The notes beneath the pieces were generated by a model. It was given only the letters and a program-made list of their open reading frames with translations. It had not been told where the DNA came from and did not search any database. Positions 17,264 through 25,903 of a stretch of DNA of 64,000 nucleotides are shown here, piece by piece; position 1 is the stretch's first letter; each line of letters opens with the position of its first letter. The DNA comes from JAXDMK01 sp034666105. GTDB taxonomy: Bacteria > Actinomycetota > Acidimicrobiia > Acidimicrobiales > AC-14. The stretch is from positions 7,485 through 71,484 of the forward strand of contig JAXDMK010000167.1 of NCBI GenBank assembly GCA_034666105.1, in the 5' to 3' direction. The position numbers and the translations under genes were made by a program.

Positions 17264-18546
17264 TGGGCCCAAATCGCATGGACTTGGTGCGGGTCGCCAC
17301 CGCCGGGTCCGTCGACGACGGCAAGAGCACGCTCATCGGCCGGCTGCTCTACGACTCGAAGCAGATCCTGGAGGACACCCTCGAGGCGGTCGAGAAGTCG
17401 AGCACCCAACGGGGCTACGACTACATGAACCTGGCCCTGCTCACCGACGGCCTGCGGGCGGAGCGGGAGCAGGGCATCACCATCGACGTCGCCTACCGCT
17501 ACTTCACCACCGCCCGCCGCAAGTTCATCCTGGCCGACACCCCCGGGCACGTGCAGTACACCCGCAACATGGTGACGGGGGCGTCGACGGCCGACGTGGC
17601 CCTGGTGCTGGTCGACGCCCGCAAGGGGATGCTGGAGCAGTCCCGGCGCCACGCCTTCCTGGCCACCCTGCTGCGGGTGCCCCACCTGGCCGTGTGCGTG
17701 AACAAGATGGACCTGGTCGACTGGGACCAGGGCGTGTACGAGGCCATCCGCGACGAGTTCCGGGCCTTCGCCGCCCGCCTGGAGATCCCCGACCTGAGCT
17801 TCTTCCCGGTGTGCGCGCTGCTCGGCGACAACATCGTCGACCGCTCCGAGAACATGCCCTGGTACCGCGGCCTGCCCCTGCTGGTCCACCTGGAGGAGCT
17901 TCACATCGCCTCCGACCGCAACCTGGTCGACAGCCGCTTCCCGGTGCAGTACGTGGTGCGGCCCCACACCGACGAGCACCACGACTACCGGGCCTACGCG
18001 GGGGTGGTGGCGGGGGGCGTGTTCCGTCCCGGCGACGAGGTGGTGGTGCTTCCCTCGGGGATGCGATCGACGATCGCCGCCATCGACACCTTCGACGGGC
18101 CGGTCGAGGAGGCGTTCCCCCCGATGTCGGTGTCGATGCGGTTGGCCGACGACGTCGACGTCTCCCGGGGCGACATGATCTGCCGGCCCGGGAACCAGCC
18201 CGAGATCAGCCAGGACATCGACGCCATGGTGTGCTGGATGGCCGACAAGCCGCTGGTGGAGGGGGCCCGCTACGGGCTCAAGCACACGACCCGGTCGGTG
18301 CGGGCGGTCGTGCGCGACCTTCGCTACCGGCTCGACGTGACCACCCTCCACCGGGACGAGACGGCCGACAACCTCGGGCTGAACCAGGTCGGGCGCATCA
18401 TTCTCCGCACGACGGCACCCCTCATGTACGACGACTACCACCGCAACCGCAACACCGGCAGCTTCATCCTCATCGACGAGGCCACCAACGCCACCGTCGC
18501 CGCGGGCATGATCCTCGACCGCCACTCGCCCCTGACCCGGGATTGA
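17263..18546 (+). CDS. cysN: Sulfate adenylyltransferase subunit 1 (GTPase)
   Basis: 427 aa, EF-Tu-like GTPase. G1 is AGSVDDGKSTLIGRLL, G2 lies in EREQGITIDVAYRYF, G3 is DTPGHVQYTRNMVTGAS and G4 is CVNKMDLVDWD. Beta-barrel domains 2 and 3 follow. The length corresponds to stand-alone CysN, without a fused APS kinase; the only kinase trace nearby is the remnant at 16180. Start ATG at 17263 overlaps the cysD stop by one base; ATG at 17278 is a possible alternative. GTP hydrolysis drives APS formation in the CysDN complex. The operon appears to end here, facing the convergent gene at 18575. Confidence 0.97.
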   Translation: MGPNRMDLVRVATAGSVDDGKSTLIGRLLYDSKQILEDTLEAVEKSSTQRGYDYMNLALLTDGLRAEREQGITIDVAYRYFTTARRKFILADTPGHVQYTRNMVTGASTADVALVLVDARKGMLEQSRRHAFLATLLRVPHLAVCVNKMDLVDWDQGVYEAIRDEFRAFAARLEIPDLSFFPVCALLGDNIVDRSENMPWYRGLPLLVHLEELHIASDRNLVDSRFPVQYVVRPHTDEHHDYRAYAGVVAGGVFRPGDEVVVLPSGMRSTIAAIDTFDGPVEEAFPPMSVSMRLADDVDVSRGDMICRPGNQPEISQDIDAMVCWMADKPLVEGARYGLKHTTRSVRAVVRDLRYRLDVTTLHRDETADNLGLNQVGRIILRTTAPLMYDDYHRNRNTGSFILIDEATNATVAAGMILDRHSPLTRD

Positions 18547-18574
18547 TCCGCGCCATCTGCTCGGCGAGGCGGGA

Positions 18575-18964
18575 TCAGAGACAGCCGACCTGGGCGGCGG
18601 CGCCTCGGAGCTGGGGGTCGTCGACCATCTCCAGCAGCTGCCGGAACATGACGCAGGCGTCGGAGTCGTAGCCGGGGCCGGACGCGGAGTCGGTCCCGCC
18701 GCCCGAGTCGGGGGCGGCGTCGGAGGGGACGGCCGGTTCGGTGGCGGCGGCGGTGGTGGTCGGGGACCCGGCGACGGGGTTTCTCGGCCCGGTGGCGACC
18801 ACGGTCGAGGTCGGGAGGGCGGACGTGGGCGCGGGGCCGGAGCGCGGCGGGCTCGGGTCGTCGTCGCCGAGTAGGGCCACCGACCCGTAGACGGCCAGGC
18901 CGGCCACGATCGCCACCGCGGCCAGGACGAGCACCCGGGGCCGGGAGCGGGTGGCGCCGTCCAT
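18575..18964 (-). CDS. Hypothetical membrane-anchored protein with Pro/Thr-rich linker
   Basis: 129 aa. A basic N-terminus is followed by one membrane segment (about 10-33, VLVLAAVAIVAGLAVYGSVAL). A long Ser/Pro/Thr/Ala/Gly-rich stretch follows. A short C-terminal part contains two Cys (DACVMFRQLLEMVDD ... VGCL) and may be a small exported, disulfide-stabilised domain. Topology suggests an external C-terminus. The -10-like TAGGTT lies nine bases before ATG, so the message may be almost leaderless. No family was recognised. Confidence 0.65.
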   Translation of the reverse strand: MDGATRSRPRVLVLAAVAIVAGLAVYGSVALLGDDDPSPPRSGPAPTSALPTSTVVATGPRNPVAGSPTTTAAATEPAVPSDAAPDSGGGTDSASGPGYDSDACVMFRQLLEMVDDPQLRGAAAQVGCL

Positions 18965-18973
18965 GTGCCGGCC

Positions 18974-19003
18974 AACCTACTTCGACGGCGGTTTGAGTAG
19001 GTT
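18974..19003. promoter_or_regulatory. Divergent near-leaderless promoters forming an inverted repeat
   Basis: Arms AACCTAC (18974-18980) and GTAGGTT (18997-19003) are perfect inverted copies with a 16-base spacer. Each carries a TAGGTT -10-like element: one reads left and ends nine bases before the ATG at 18964, the other reads right and ends six bases before the GTG at 19010. Clear -35 boxes are not seen. Confidence 0.5.
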
Positions 19004-19009
19004 CGTCAC

Positions 19010-20014
19010 GTGCGGGTCCTCGTCACCGGCGCGGCCGGGTTCATCGGCTCCCACGTGAGCCGGGCCCTGCTCGACCGGGGCGACGAGGTGGTCGGCTTCG
19101 ACAACCTCAACCCGTACTACGACCCCTGCCTCAAGGAGGCCCGCCTCGCCCTCCTCGACGAGCGGGACGGATTCGAGATGGTCCGGGGCGACCTCGGCGA
19201 CGCCGGCGCGGTCGACACCGCCTTCGATCATGGGCCCGACCGGGTCGTGCACCTGGCCGCCCAAGCGGGCGTGCGCTACTCCCTCACCAACCCCCACGCC
19301 TACGTCGACACCAACGTGACCGGGACGCTCAACGTGCTCGAGGCGTGCCGGCACCGGGGCACCGACCATCTGGTCTTCGCCTCGTCCAGCTCCGTCTACG
19401 GGGCCAACACGGCCATGCCCTTCTCCGTCCACCACAACGTCGATCACCCGGTGAGCCTCTACGCGGCGACCAAGAAGGCCAACGAGCTGATGGCCCACGC
19501 CTACAGCCACCTCTACCGGATCCCCACCACCGGCCTGCGGTTCTTCACCGTCTACGGGCCGTGGGGCCGGCCCGACATGGCCGCCTTCCTCTTCACCAAG
19601 GCCATGCTCGAGGGCCGGCCCATCGACGTTTTCAACCGGGGGGACATGCGGCGGGACTTCACCTACATCGACGACATCGTGGAGGGCGTCGTGCGGGTCC
19701 TCGACCGGGTGCCGGACGCCGACCCGGCCTGGACGGGCGATGCTCCCGATCCGGCCAGCAGCACCGCCCCCTACCGGCTGTACAACATCGGCAACAACAG
19801 CCCGGTGGAGCTGATGGACCTCATCGCCGCCATCGAGAAGGCGGTGGACCGGCCGGCCCGGCTCAACCTGCTGCCCATGCAGCCGGGCGACGTCCCCGCC
19901 ACCTACGCCGACGTCGACGACCTGGTGCGCGACGTCGGGTTCTCCCCGGCCACCCCCATCGACGTGGGGATCGCCCGCTTCGTCGCCTGGTACCGGGAGT
20001 ATTACGGCACTTGA
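19010..20014 (+). CDS. NAD-dependent sugar-nucleotide epimerase, UDP-glucuronate 4-epimerase-like
   Basis: 334 aa extended SDR. The N-terminus is VLVTGAAGFIGSHVSRALL, followed by FDNLNPYYDP, which is typical of UDP-glucuronate 4-epimerases. The catalytic part has FASSSSVYG and YAATKKANELMAHAY, giving the Y-x3-K pair. RFFTVYGPWGRPDMA and FNRGDMRRDFTYIDDIVEG further support the GAE group. It would interconvert UDP-glucuronate and UDP-galacturonate for glycan synthesis; the exact substrate is inferred. GTG at 19010 lies just after a TAGGTT element. Confidence 0.9.
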   Translation: MRVLVTGAAGFIGSHVSRALLDRGDEVVGFDNLNPYYDPCLKEARLALLDERDGFEMVRGDLGDAGAVDTAFDHGPDRVVHLAAQAGVRYSLTNPHAYVDTNVTGTLNVLEACRHRGTDHLVFASSSSVYGANTAMPFSVHHNVDHPVSLYAATKKANELMAHAYSHLYRIPTTGLRFFTVYGPWGRPDMAAFLFTKAMLEGRPIDVFNRGDMRRDFTYIDDIVEGVVRVLDRVPDADPAWTGDAPDPASSTAPYRLYNIGNNSPVELMDLIAAIEKAVDRPARLNLLPMQPGDVPATYADVDDLVRDVGFSPATPIDVGIARFVAWYREYYGT

Positions 20015-20043
20015 TCGGGGCGGTTGATGGGGGCGGCGAGGTC

Positions 20044-20436
20044 GTGACGACGCTCGCCCGCGTCGCTCTGGCCCTGGTGTTCGCGGCGGCGGCGATCGGC
20101 AAGCTGGCCGACCGGCGGGGGGCGGTGGCGGCCGCACAAGGGCTGGGGGTGCCGGCGGGGCTGGCGGCGCCGGTGGCGGGGCTGCTGCCGGTCGCCGAGC
20201 TGGCGGTGGCGGTGGCGGTGGCCGGGGCGTGGGGACCGTCGGCCGTGGTCGGGGCGGCCGCCGGCCTGTTCCTCCTGGTCCTGATGACCTGCCTGGTCGT
20301 CCTCACCCTCCGTCAGGGACGTCGCCCGCCCTGCCACTGCTTCGGTCGGGTCGACGACGCCCCCATCGGCGCCGGCACCGTCGTGCGCAACCTGGCCTTC
20401 ATGGCCCTGGCCGTCGTGGTCCTGCTTACGGCCTGA
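20044..20436 (+). CDS. MauE/DoxX-like membrane protein
   Basis: 130 aa with about four hydrophobic segments (TTLARVALALVFAAAAIGK at the start). It carries the motif PPCHCFGRV near residue 95, matching the CxCFG motif of MauE-type proteins, which act in cysteine redox or disulfide chemistry at the membrane. GTG at 20044 is preceded by GAGG; TTG at 20011 in the same frame overlaps the epimerase stop and is an alternative. It ends 11 bases inside the convergent gene that follows. The specific role here is unknown. Confidence 0.7.
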   Translation: MTTLARVALALVFAAAAIGKLADRRGAVAAAQGLGVPAGLAAPVAGLLPVAELAVAVAVAGAWGPSAVVGAAAGLFLLVLMTCLVVLTLRQGRRPPCHCFGRVDDAPIGAGTVVRNLAFMALAVVVLLTA

Positions 20437-21829
20437 GGGCGGCCAGGGGACGGTTGGAGAGGACGAGGGCGGGGTCGGAGGCGGGCAGGACCACCCGGTA
20501 GGGGAACCGGGTCTCGGCCGCGTCGATCACCTGGCGGTCCTGGGAGAACCAGGAGGCGTTCGTCGGCCACCAGGCGGCCACCACCACCACGTCGCACCGG
20601 TCGAGCCCGGACGGGTCGGTGACCGCGGTGAAGTCACGGGACGGGTCGAGGTAGGCGAGCATGGGGACCACCCCGGTGCTGCCCACGATGCACGCCCGGC
20701 CGCCGGCGGCGTCGACCGAGCGCACCACGGCCGCCGCCGCCCGGTACCCGGTGAGCTCCTCGGTGTAGCCGGGGATGACCGCGGTGAGGGCGAGAACCGC
20801 CGACCCGGCGGCGACCACCGCGCCCACCCGGATCCGGCCCACCGCCACCCCCACCAGGTAGGCGACGCCCGGCACCAGCCACACGAAGAAACGGTCCTCC
20901 AGGGCGGCCGACTGCAGACCGGCCCACAGTCCCACCAGCACCACCGCCAGCCCCAAGGCCGCCCCCCGCGTGGTCCGGCTGCCCCGCAGCACGATCACGG
21001 CCCCCACCGCCACCAGCGGGGCCAGCGCCACCGACGCCCACCCTCCGCCCGTGGCCATGGCCGCCACCCGCCACGGCATGCCCCCCTTGAAGACCCGGGC
21101 GTGGGACGAGGTGGCGTGGAGCATGACGTCGGCCATCCCCACGTAGGCGCACCCGGCCAGGGCTGCGGTCCCCAGGAACCGGCGTCGCCAGCGATCGTCG
21201 AGCTGGCCCCGGGCCAGCACCGCTCCGAGGTGGGCCGCGATCACGGGGACCATGTAGAGGTGGGTGGCCACCCCGATGGTGGCCGCGGCCACGTACAACG
21301 GCCCCGTCCACCGGCGTCGGGGCCCGGCGGCGGCGCGGTCCTCGGCCACCACGACGGTGGCCACGATGGCGCACAGGGTGAGCAGGCTGTAGCCCCGGAC
21401 CGCCCGCGAGAGGTGGACGAACGTCGGGTTGCAGGCCAGCACCGCCCCCGCCGCCAGCCCCGCCGCCAGCCCGTGCCGGCGGACGACGAACCAGGTCAGC
21501 ACGCCCACCGCCAGGGCCCCGCACAGGATGGGCAGGAGACGCATGGCGGCGGCGTCGGACCGGCCCGTGACCACCCGCACCAGCTGCTCGAGGAACGAGA
21601 ACAGGGGGTGGTTGTTGAACACCGCCTGCTCCCGGAACACCGCCCACGGCGGACCCGGGCGCACGAAGCGTCCGACCGTCTCCGCGCTGTCGAAGTCGAG
21701 GGACCGACCGAGCCCGGGCAGGTAGGCGACGAAGGTGGCGGCGCCGGCGGCGAGGGCGGCGATCGGCGCCCGTCGGTCCGTCCCCGGCGGGCGAACGGCA
21801 GTGCCGCCCAACGGCGCGATGGTGGTCAC
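20426..21829 (-). CDS. GT-C type membrane glycosyltransferase (GT39/ArnT-like)
   Basis: 467 aa with about ten membrane segments. The first external loop contains FDSAET and NNHPLFSFLEQLVRV, which fits the acidic catalytic loop and downstream His-Pro pattern of GT-C enzymes. VHLSRAVRGYSLLTLCAI also resembles that family. These enzymes move sugars from polyprenyl-phosphate donors to acceptors on the outer face of the membrane. GTG at 21829 is the start. Donor and acceptor are unknown. Its end overlaps the convergent MauE-like gene by 11 bases. Confidence 0.8.
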   Translation of the reverse strand: MTTIAPLGGTAVRPPGTDRRAPIAALAAGAATFVAYLPGLGRSLDFDSAETVGRFVRPGPPWAVFREQAVFNNHPLFSFLEQLVRVVTGRSDAAAMRLLPILCGALAVGVLTWFVVRRHGLAAGLAAGAVLACNPTFVHLSRAVRGYSLLTLCAIVATVVVAEDRAAAGPRRRWTGPLYVAAATIGVATHLYMVPVIAAHLGAVLARGQLDDRWRRRFLGTAALAGCAYVGMADVMLHATSSHARVFKGGMPWRVAAMATGGGWASVALAPLVAVGAVIVLRGSRTTRGAALGLAVVLVGLWAGLQSAALEDRFFVWLVPGVAYLVGVAVGRIRVGAVVAAGSAVLALTAVIPGYTEELTGYRAAAAVVRSVDAAGGRACIVGSTGVVPMLAYLDPSRDFTAVTDPSGLDRCDVVVVAAWWPTNASWFSQDRQVIDAAETRFPYRVVLPASDPALVLSNRPLAALRP

Positions 21830-21889
21830 GGACTCGCCCTCACACCAATTCTTCGTCCGATCCGCCCCTGAACTTGAGCGGACGGACGG

Positions 21890-23821
21890 TCAGGTCGTCA
21901 GGGCCCAGGTGCCGGAGATGTCGTGGTCGAGGGCCACCTGGCCGGGAGGCGCCTGGTCGGCCCAGCGCCAGCCGTCGGGCAGGTCGAAGCCGAGCTGGAG
22001 GATGTCGCCGGTGTGGTCGGGCAGGCGCATCCAGAGCAGCGAGTACACCCACGTGCCGTCGGGCCGCTGTGTGGCCAGGTGGGGGACGTCCCAGACGATG
22101 GTGACGGTGGTCTCCGTCTCCGGGTTCAGGGGCCGGAACCACCCCCGGGCCGGGTGACCGGCCACCTCCGGCTCGGCCAGGCTCAAGGGGTCGCTGCCCT
22201 CGGCCAGGGTCGCCCCCTGGGGCCCGTACAGGGTGACGTAGTCGAGGACGCCGGCGGGATTGGCGAAGGCCTCCAGCGGCTTGGGGTTGGAGATGCGGAC
22301 GGAGGTGGTGACCGTGCCCGACCCGTCGGGACGGAGGGTGACGTGGTGCTGGTACGTCCGCCGCAGCGAACGCCCGTTCTTGGCCGCGTACTCGAACTCG
22401 GCCGGATAGGCGAAGTCGCCGGCCACGGCGGGCAGGGCGCTGTCCCACCGGCGGGCGGACAGCACCGACGACACCTCGCCGTCGGACGACCACGCCATCG
22501 CCTCCCGGGCCACGAAGGCGTCGGCCACCACCTTCCCCAACGACGCCCACTGGGACGTGCGGGCCTCGATCAGGCGGTCCATCACCACCTTGGCCAGCAC
22601 CGCGATGAAGGCCTTGCGTTCGGTGCCGAGGGTGTCGCGCTGCTGGTGGGTGTAGAAGTCGAGGCGCTCGACGAGGTTGGCCGACGTGATCGTCTCGTCG
22701 TACCCGTCGACCGTGACGGAGCCCATCACGCTCAGGATGCGGGCCAGGAAGGCGGGGCTGAAGGAGATGACCCCGTCGACCGGCGCCTCGCCGCCCCGAG
22801 CCCAGAGCCGGGCCGCCATCTCCGCCGCCTGGGGCCAGTCGGGGGTGGTGTTCACGTTGGCGATGCGCTGGGGCAGACCCGGGTCGTAGCGGTACGGCGA
22901 CCCCCGTTCGTCGGGCCCCATCACCGCGTCGGGGTGGGCGGCCATCCAGCTCTCGATGGAGTCGTACCGGGTCACCGCCAGCTTCCCGCCTATCCCGGTG
23001 AGGACGCCGTAGGTTCCGATGAACCCGCCCGTGGGCCGGACCTCGTCCGGGTTCTGGGACAGGAAGAGGTAGTTCCGGGGGCCGTTCCCCCCCACGAAGG
23101 TGATCATGGCGGCCAGGGCCGCCTCGGAGTCGGCCGCCCGCTGGCGGACCTCGGGGAGGCGGCGGTTGAACTCCGAGCGGGCGTCGCCGACGGGTCCGGG
23201 GAGGAAGGACCCGTCGAGGCGGGACACGGTGCTGGCCGCGGCGTCGATGCTGTTCAGGCCGGTGGCCATCAGGCCCCGGATGTTGCGCAGCTCGCCCAGG
23301 GCGTCGGAGAAGGAGGCGCTGTCGTCGCCCGGCGCCACCAGCACCTGCGCCGCGTCGGACAGGCTGAGGCCGGCATCGGAGAGCACCAGGCCGGCGTCGG
23401 CCAGCGTCTCCACCCCCCGGACCTGGTTCCGGACCACCGGCAGGTAGCGCACGACGGGCAGGAACCGGGTGGCGGTGGCCATCTCCCTGCGGGTCTTGTC
23501 GAAGTCGGCCCGAGCCCCCTGCAGCTCGGCCCGGGCCGCGTCGAGGTTCTGGCCGGCGATGAGGTCCTGCGAGCGGAGGAGGGCGGACTTGCCGTGGATG
23601 GCGGCCCGGCCGGCGGTGGCGGCGTGGGCGAGGGAGAACCCGCCGAGCACCACGAGGACACCCACCAGCACCCCCATCACCAGCCGCCGGCGGCCCCGGG
23701 GGGGCTTCGGCGGCCGCGGACGCCGGGGCCGGCCCGCGACACGGTGCCCGGGCTCGCCTACCGGCGCCGCCCCGCGGGCGGGCTCGCGGTGAGCGCTCGG
23801 CTCGGTCCGCGGGGGCGTCAA
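21890..23821 (-). CDS. DUF4012 membrane-anchored protein
   Basis: 643 aa. A long basic, Pro-rich cytoplasmic N-terminus leads to one membrane segment (about 48-68). An external helical region follows (DAARAELQGARADFDKTRRE). The DUF4012 core begins around YLFLSQNPDEVRPTGGFIGT, which carries the family's N-x-x-E-x-R-x-TGGF pattern. Proteins of this family occur in actinobacterial polysaccharide loci but have no established activity. The start is TTG at 23821, preceded by AGGCGG. It probably acts on or assembles surface polymer outside the cell; that is inference. Confidence 0.82.
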   Translation of the reverse strand: MTPPRTEPSAHREPARGAAPVGEPGHRVAGRPRRPRPPKPPRGRRRLVMGVLVGVLVVLGGFSLAHAATAGRAAIHGKSALLRSQDLIAGQNLDAARAELQGARADFDKTRREMATATRFLPVVRYLPVVRNQVRGVETLADAGLVLSDAGLSLSDAAQVLVAPGDDSASFSDALGELRNIRGLMATGLNSIDAAASTVSRLDGSFLPGPVGDARSEFNRRLPEVRQRAADSEAALAAMITFVGGNGPRNYLFLSQNPDEVRPTGGFIGTYGVLTGIGGKLAVTRYDSIESWMAAHPDAVMGPDERGSPYRYDPGLPQRIANVNTTPDWPQAAEMAARLWARGGEAPVDGVISFSPAFLARILSVMGSVTVDGYDETITSANLVERLDFYTHQQRDTLGTERKAFIAVLAKVVMDRLIEARTSQWASLGKVVADAFVAREAMAWSSDGEVSSVLSARRWDSALPAVAGDFAYPAEFEYAAKNGRSLRRTYQHHVTLRPDGSGTVTTSVRISNPKPLEAFANPAGVLDYVTLYGPQGATLAEGSDPLSLAEPEVAGHPARGWFRPLNPETETTVTIVWDVPHLATQRPDGTWVYSLLWMRLPDHTGDILQLGFDLPDGWRWADQAPPGQVALDHDISGTWALTT

Positions 23822-23909
23822 CCGCCTGGCCTTCGATCTGGCGAACGTGGGGCGGATCCTAGGGGGCGGCCGGCGGCGAGCACTTCACCCTCCGTTCACG
23901 GGGCAAAGA

Positions 23910-23938
23910 GTGACGGGGGTCCGGGGATCGGGTAAGGT
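23910..23938 (+). promoter_or_regulatory. Sigma-70-type promoter of the 23976 gene
   Basis: -35 GTGACG (23910-23915), 17-base spacer, -10 TAAGGT (23933-23938). The expected start lies near 23945, giving a leader of about 30 bases. Confidence 0.6.
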
Positions 23939-23975
23939 GACGCCGACTCAACGCGCGGCGAATGGGAGACTACTG

Positions 23976-24293
23976 ATGAGCGGGGCAATCCAAGCGTTGG
24001 AGATCGACGGGGGGGGTCCGACGGCGTTTCGCCGTGTTCTGTCGCTCCTCCTACCGGTGCTCCTCCTGGCCGCACTGATGATGATGGTGAGCGACCGAGC
24101 CGACGCCTCCACGGCGGGAGCAGGGGTCGCGGCCACCGCCACCGCCGGAGCCAGTGCCGGAAGCCAGTTCAGCATCGCCGCCATCGTCTGCCCGATCCTG
24201 TTGTTCCTGCGGGCCGCCTTCGGGCCGTTCTTCGCCGGGATCTTCGACTCGCTGCTGGCGGCCTTCGGCTGCATCACCGTTCCATCCGGTTAG
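23976..24293 (+). CDS. Small hydrophobic exported or membrane protein
   Basis: 105 aa. A basic N-terminus is followed by a hydrophobic stretch at about 20-40 (VLSLLLPVLLLAALMMMVS) that could be a signal or anchor. An Ala/Gly/Thr-rich linker follows, then a second hydrophobic part (IVCPILLFLRAAFGPFFAG) with one Cys at its start and another near the C-terminus. ATG at 23976 has GGGAG upstream. It is a single-gene unit with its own promoter (23910) and a strong hairpin (24330), suggesting high expression. No family was recognised; a surface-layer or envelope role is possible. Confidence 0.68.
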   Translation: MSGAIQALEIDGGGPTAFRRVLSLLLPVLLLAALMMMVSDRADASTAGAGVAATATAGASAGSQFSIAAIVCPILLFLRAAFGPFFAGIFDSLLAAFGCITVPSG

Positions 24294-24329
24294 AGACGGC
24301 GGCGAGCGCCGCCTCGAACAAGACCTAGG

Positions 24330-24364
24330 CAACCCACCGTTCGGGAGTCTCCGACGGTGGGTTG
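24330..24364 (+). terminator. Hairpin terminator after the 23976 gene
   Basis: An 11-base perfect stem CAACCCACCGT/ACGGTGGGTTG with a 13-base loop. It is not followed by a clear T tract, so termination strength is uncertain. Confidence 0.6.
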
Positions 24365-24409
24365 TTCGCGTCCGGGGGCTGTTCCGCCTAGCCGCCGGGG
24401 TTGGTCCGC

Positions 24410-24922
24410 CTAGCCGCCGGGGGTGCAGAACTTGTCGAGGTAGGCCTTGAGGCGGACGCTGGCGTCGCTGAAGCGGGGCTCCAGCAGGAGCCGGGCGACG
24501 GCGGGGTCGATCCGGGTGGCGTCGTAGTCGGCCGCGGCCAGCGCCGCCGACACCGCCTTGACCGCGTCGGCGATGGTTACCACCGCGTCCTTGATGTCGG
24601 GCGGGGCCACGGCCACGGCCTGGTCGAAGGCGGCCAGCGACGTCTCCAAGCCGGCTTTGATCTGGGCCGGCGTGGCCGACGCGGGGACGCTCTTGGACGC
24701 ATCCAGCAGGGACGGGATGAAGGCGCAGAACTCGGCGCTGCCCACCCCGGTGAAGCTGGTGTCGACCGGCCGCACGGTGGTGACGGTGGCGACCGAGGTG
24801 GAGGTCACGCCCGAGGCAGTGTCCTTCTTGGAGTCACTGCTGCAGCCGGCGAGCGCCACCAGGGCGGCGAAGCTGGCGGCGGCCACGACACGGGACCGCG
24901 GGATACCACGGGAGGGACGCAT
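24410..24922 (-). CDS. Lipoprotein with a paralogous Cys-bounded helical domain
   Basis: 170 aa. A type II signal with lipobox LVALAGC is present, so the mature protein starts at Cys 27 and is lipid-anchored. After a Ser/Thr linker, a helical domain begins EFCAFIPSLLDASK and ends YLDKFC, with AAADYDATRIDP in its middle. The same pattern (EFC, AADYDRSRIQP, terminal Cys) recurs in the next protein at 24948, so the two share one domain that two Cys may close by a disulfide. No known domain was recognised. The genes are 25 bases apart on the same strand. Confidence 0.75.
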   Translation of the reverse strand: MRPSRGIPRSRVVAAASFAALVALAGCSSDSKKDTASGVTSTSVATVTTVRPVDTSFTGVGSAEFCAFIPSLLDASKSVPASATPAQIKAGLETSLAAFDQAVAVAPPDIKDAVVTIADAVKAVSAALAAADYDATRIDPAVARLLLEPRFSDASVRLKAYLDKFCTPGG

Positions 24923-24947
24923 GCGCCCTCTCTAGCAGACGCCGGCG

Positions 24948-25883
24948 CTAGCAGACGTTGACGACGTAGGAGTTGAACCGGTCCTGAGCCGCCGTCGCGT
25001 CGCTCGACAGGAGGGCGGAGAACGCGCTCGGTTGGATCCGGCTGCGGTCGTAGTCGGCCGCCTCCATGCCGTCGAAGAGCTGGCCGAAAGCCCGGGCCAG
25101 GGTGTCGATGTCGCCCTTGAGGCCGGGGGGGGCCGTGGCCTGGGCGGTGCCGAACGACCGCCGGGCCCACGCCACCGCCGACCGGAGGGAGGCGGAGTCC
25201 TGGGCCGCGCCTACCGCGTTGAGGGCGCCGCTGAGGTCGCGGGCCGGACCGCAGAACTCGGTGGTGGTGGGAATCGGGGGCGGGGACGACGTGCCGCCGC
25301 CGCCGCCGCCGCCGGTGTTGGTGCCTCCGCCGGTGTTGGTCCCGCCGCCGGTGTTGGTGCCCCCACCCGTTGGCGTGCCGCCGCCCGGGTCGGTCCCGCC
25401 GCCGGGGTTGGTGCCGCCCCCCGGGTTCGTGCCTCCGCCGGGGTTGGTGCCCCCGCCGGCGCTCGTTTCGCCGCCGGGGTTGGTGCCGCCGCCGGTGACG
25501 CCCGTCCCCCCGCCGTCGCTCTTCGGGCTCGGGGAGGCGGCGGCGACGACGTCGGGCGGCAGGGCGTCGACGGGGATGCCGAGGATCTGCAGGGCGGTCA
25601 GCCCGGGCGACGCGGTGGGCGTCAGGCCGCCGCCGCCCTGGGTGCCGGCGCCGGGGTCGGCCGCTCCCGCCAGCGGCGACGCGACCCGGCCGGGGTCGCT
25701 CGAACCGGTCTCGGCGGGACCGGTGCGACCGGGTGTGTCGGCCGGAAGCGCGCCCTGGGGGGCGGCCCCGGGGGTGGTGGGACCGGTGCCGGTGCGCCCC
25801 GACTCGGAGGCGTCGGTGCCGCAACCGGCCAGCAGGATTCCCGCCATGGCCAGCACCATCAGGCTCTTCCGCGGCGCGTGCAC
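24948..25883 (-). CDS. Lipoprotein with Gly-Gly-Gly-Thr-Asn-Pro repeats and Cys-bounded domain
   Basis: 311 aa. The N-terminus has Arg/Lys followed by a short hydrophobic core and lipobox ILLAGC. A Gly/Thr/Pro-rich segment follows, then about eleven near-exact hexapeptides of the type GGGTNP or GGGTNT, likely a flexible spacer across the wall. The C-terminal domain (EFCGPARDLSGALNAVG to the last Cys) is paralogous to that of the 24410 gene. GTG at 25883 is chosen because it keeps the Arg-Lys of the signal peptide; the ribosome site GAGGAGG lies unusually close, and ATG at about 25859 is an alternative. Function unknown; probably surface-exposed. Confidence 0.75.
   Translation of the reverse strand: MHAPRKSLMVLAMAGILLAGCGTDASESGRTGTGPTTPGAAPQGALPADTPGRTGPAETGSSDPGRVASPLAGAADPGAGTQGGGGLTPTASPGLTALQILGIPVDALPPDVVAAASPSPKSDGGGTGVTGGGTNPGGETSAGGGTNPGGGTNPGGGTNPGGGTDPGGGTPTGGGTNTGGGTNTGGGTNTGGGGGGGTSSPPPIPTTTEFCGPARDLSGALNAVGAAQDSASLRSAVAWARRSFGTAQATAPPGLKGDIDTLARAFGQLFDGMEAADYDRSRIQPSAFSALLSSDATAAQDRFNSYVVNVC
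25293..25500. repeat. 18-base coding tandem repeat
   Basis: Degenerate 18-base units encode the GGGTNP/GGGTNT repeats of the lipoprotein at 24948-25883. A (GCC)n run at 25293-25313 encodes poly-Gly. Copy number is likely variable between strains. Confidence 0.8.
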
Positions 25884-25903
25884 CCTCCTCTGTAGCACAG
25901 GGC

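Noticed and set aside
25293..25500. Regular repeats resembling a CRISPR array
   Set aside because: The repeats are in frame, encode GGGTNP-type hexapeptides and have no unique spacers.
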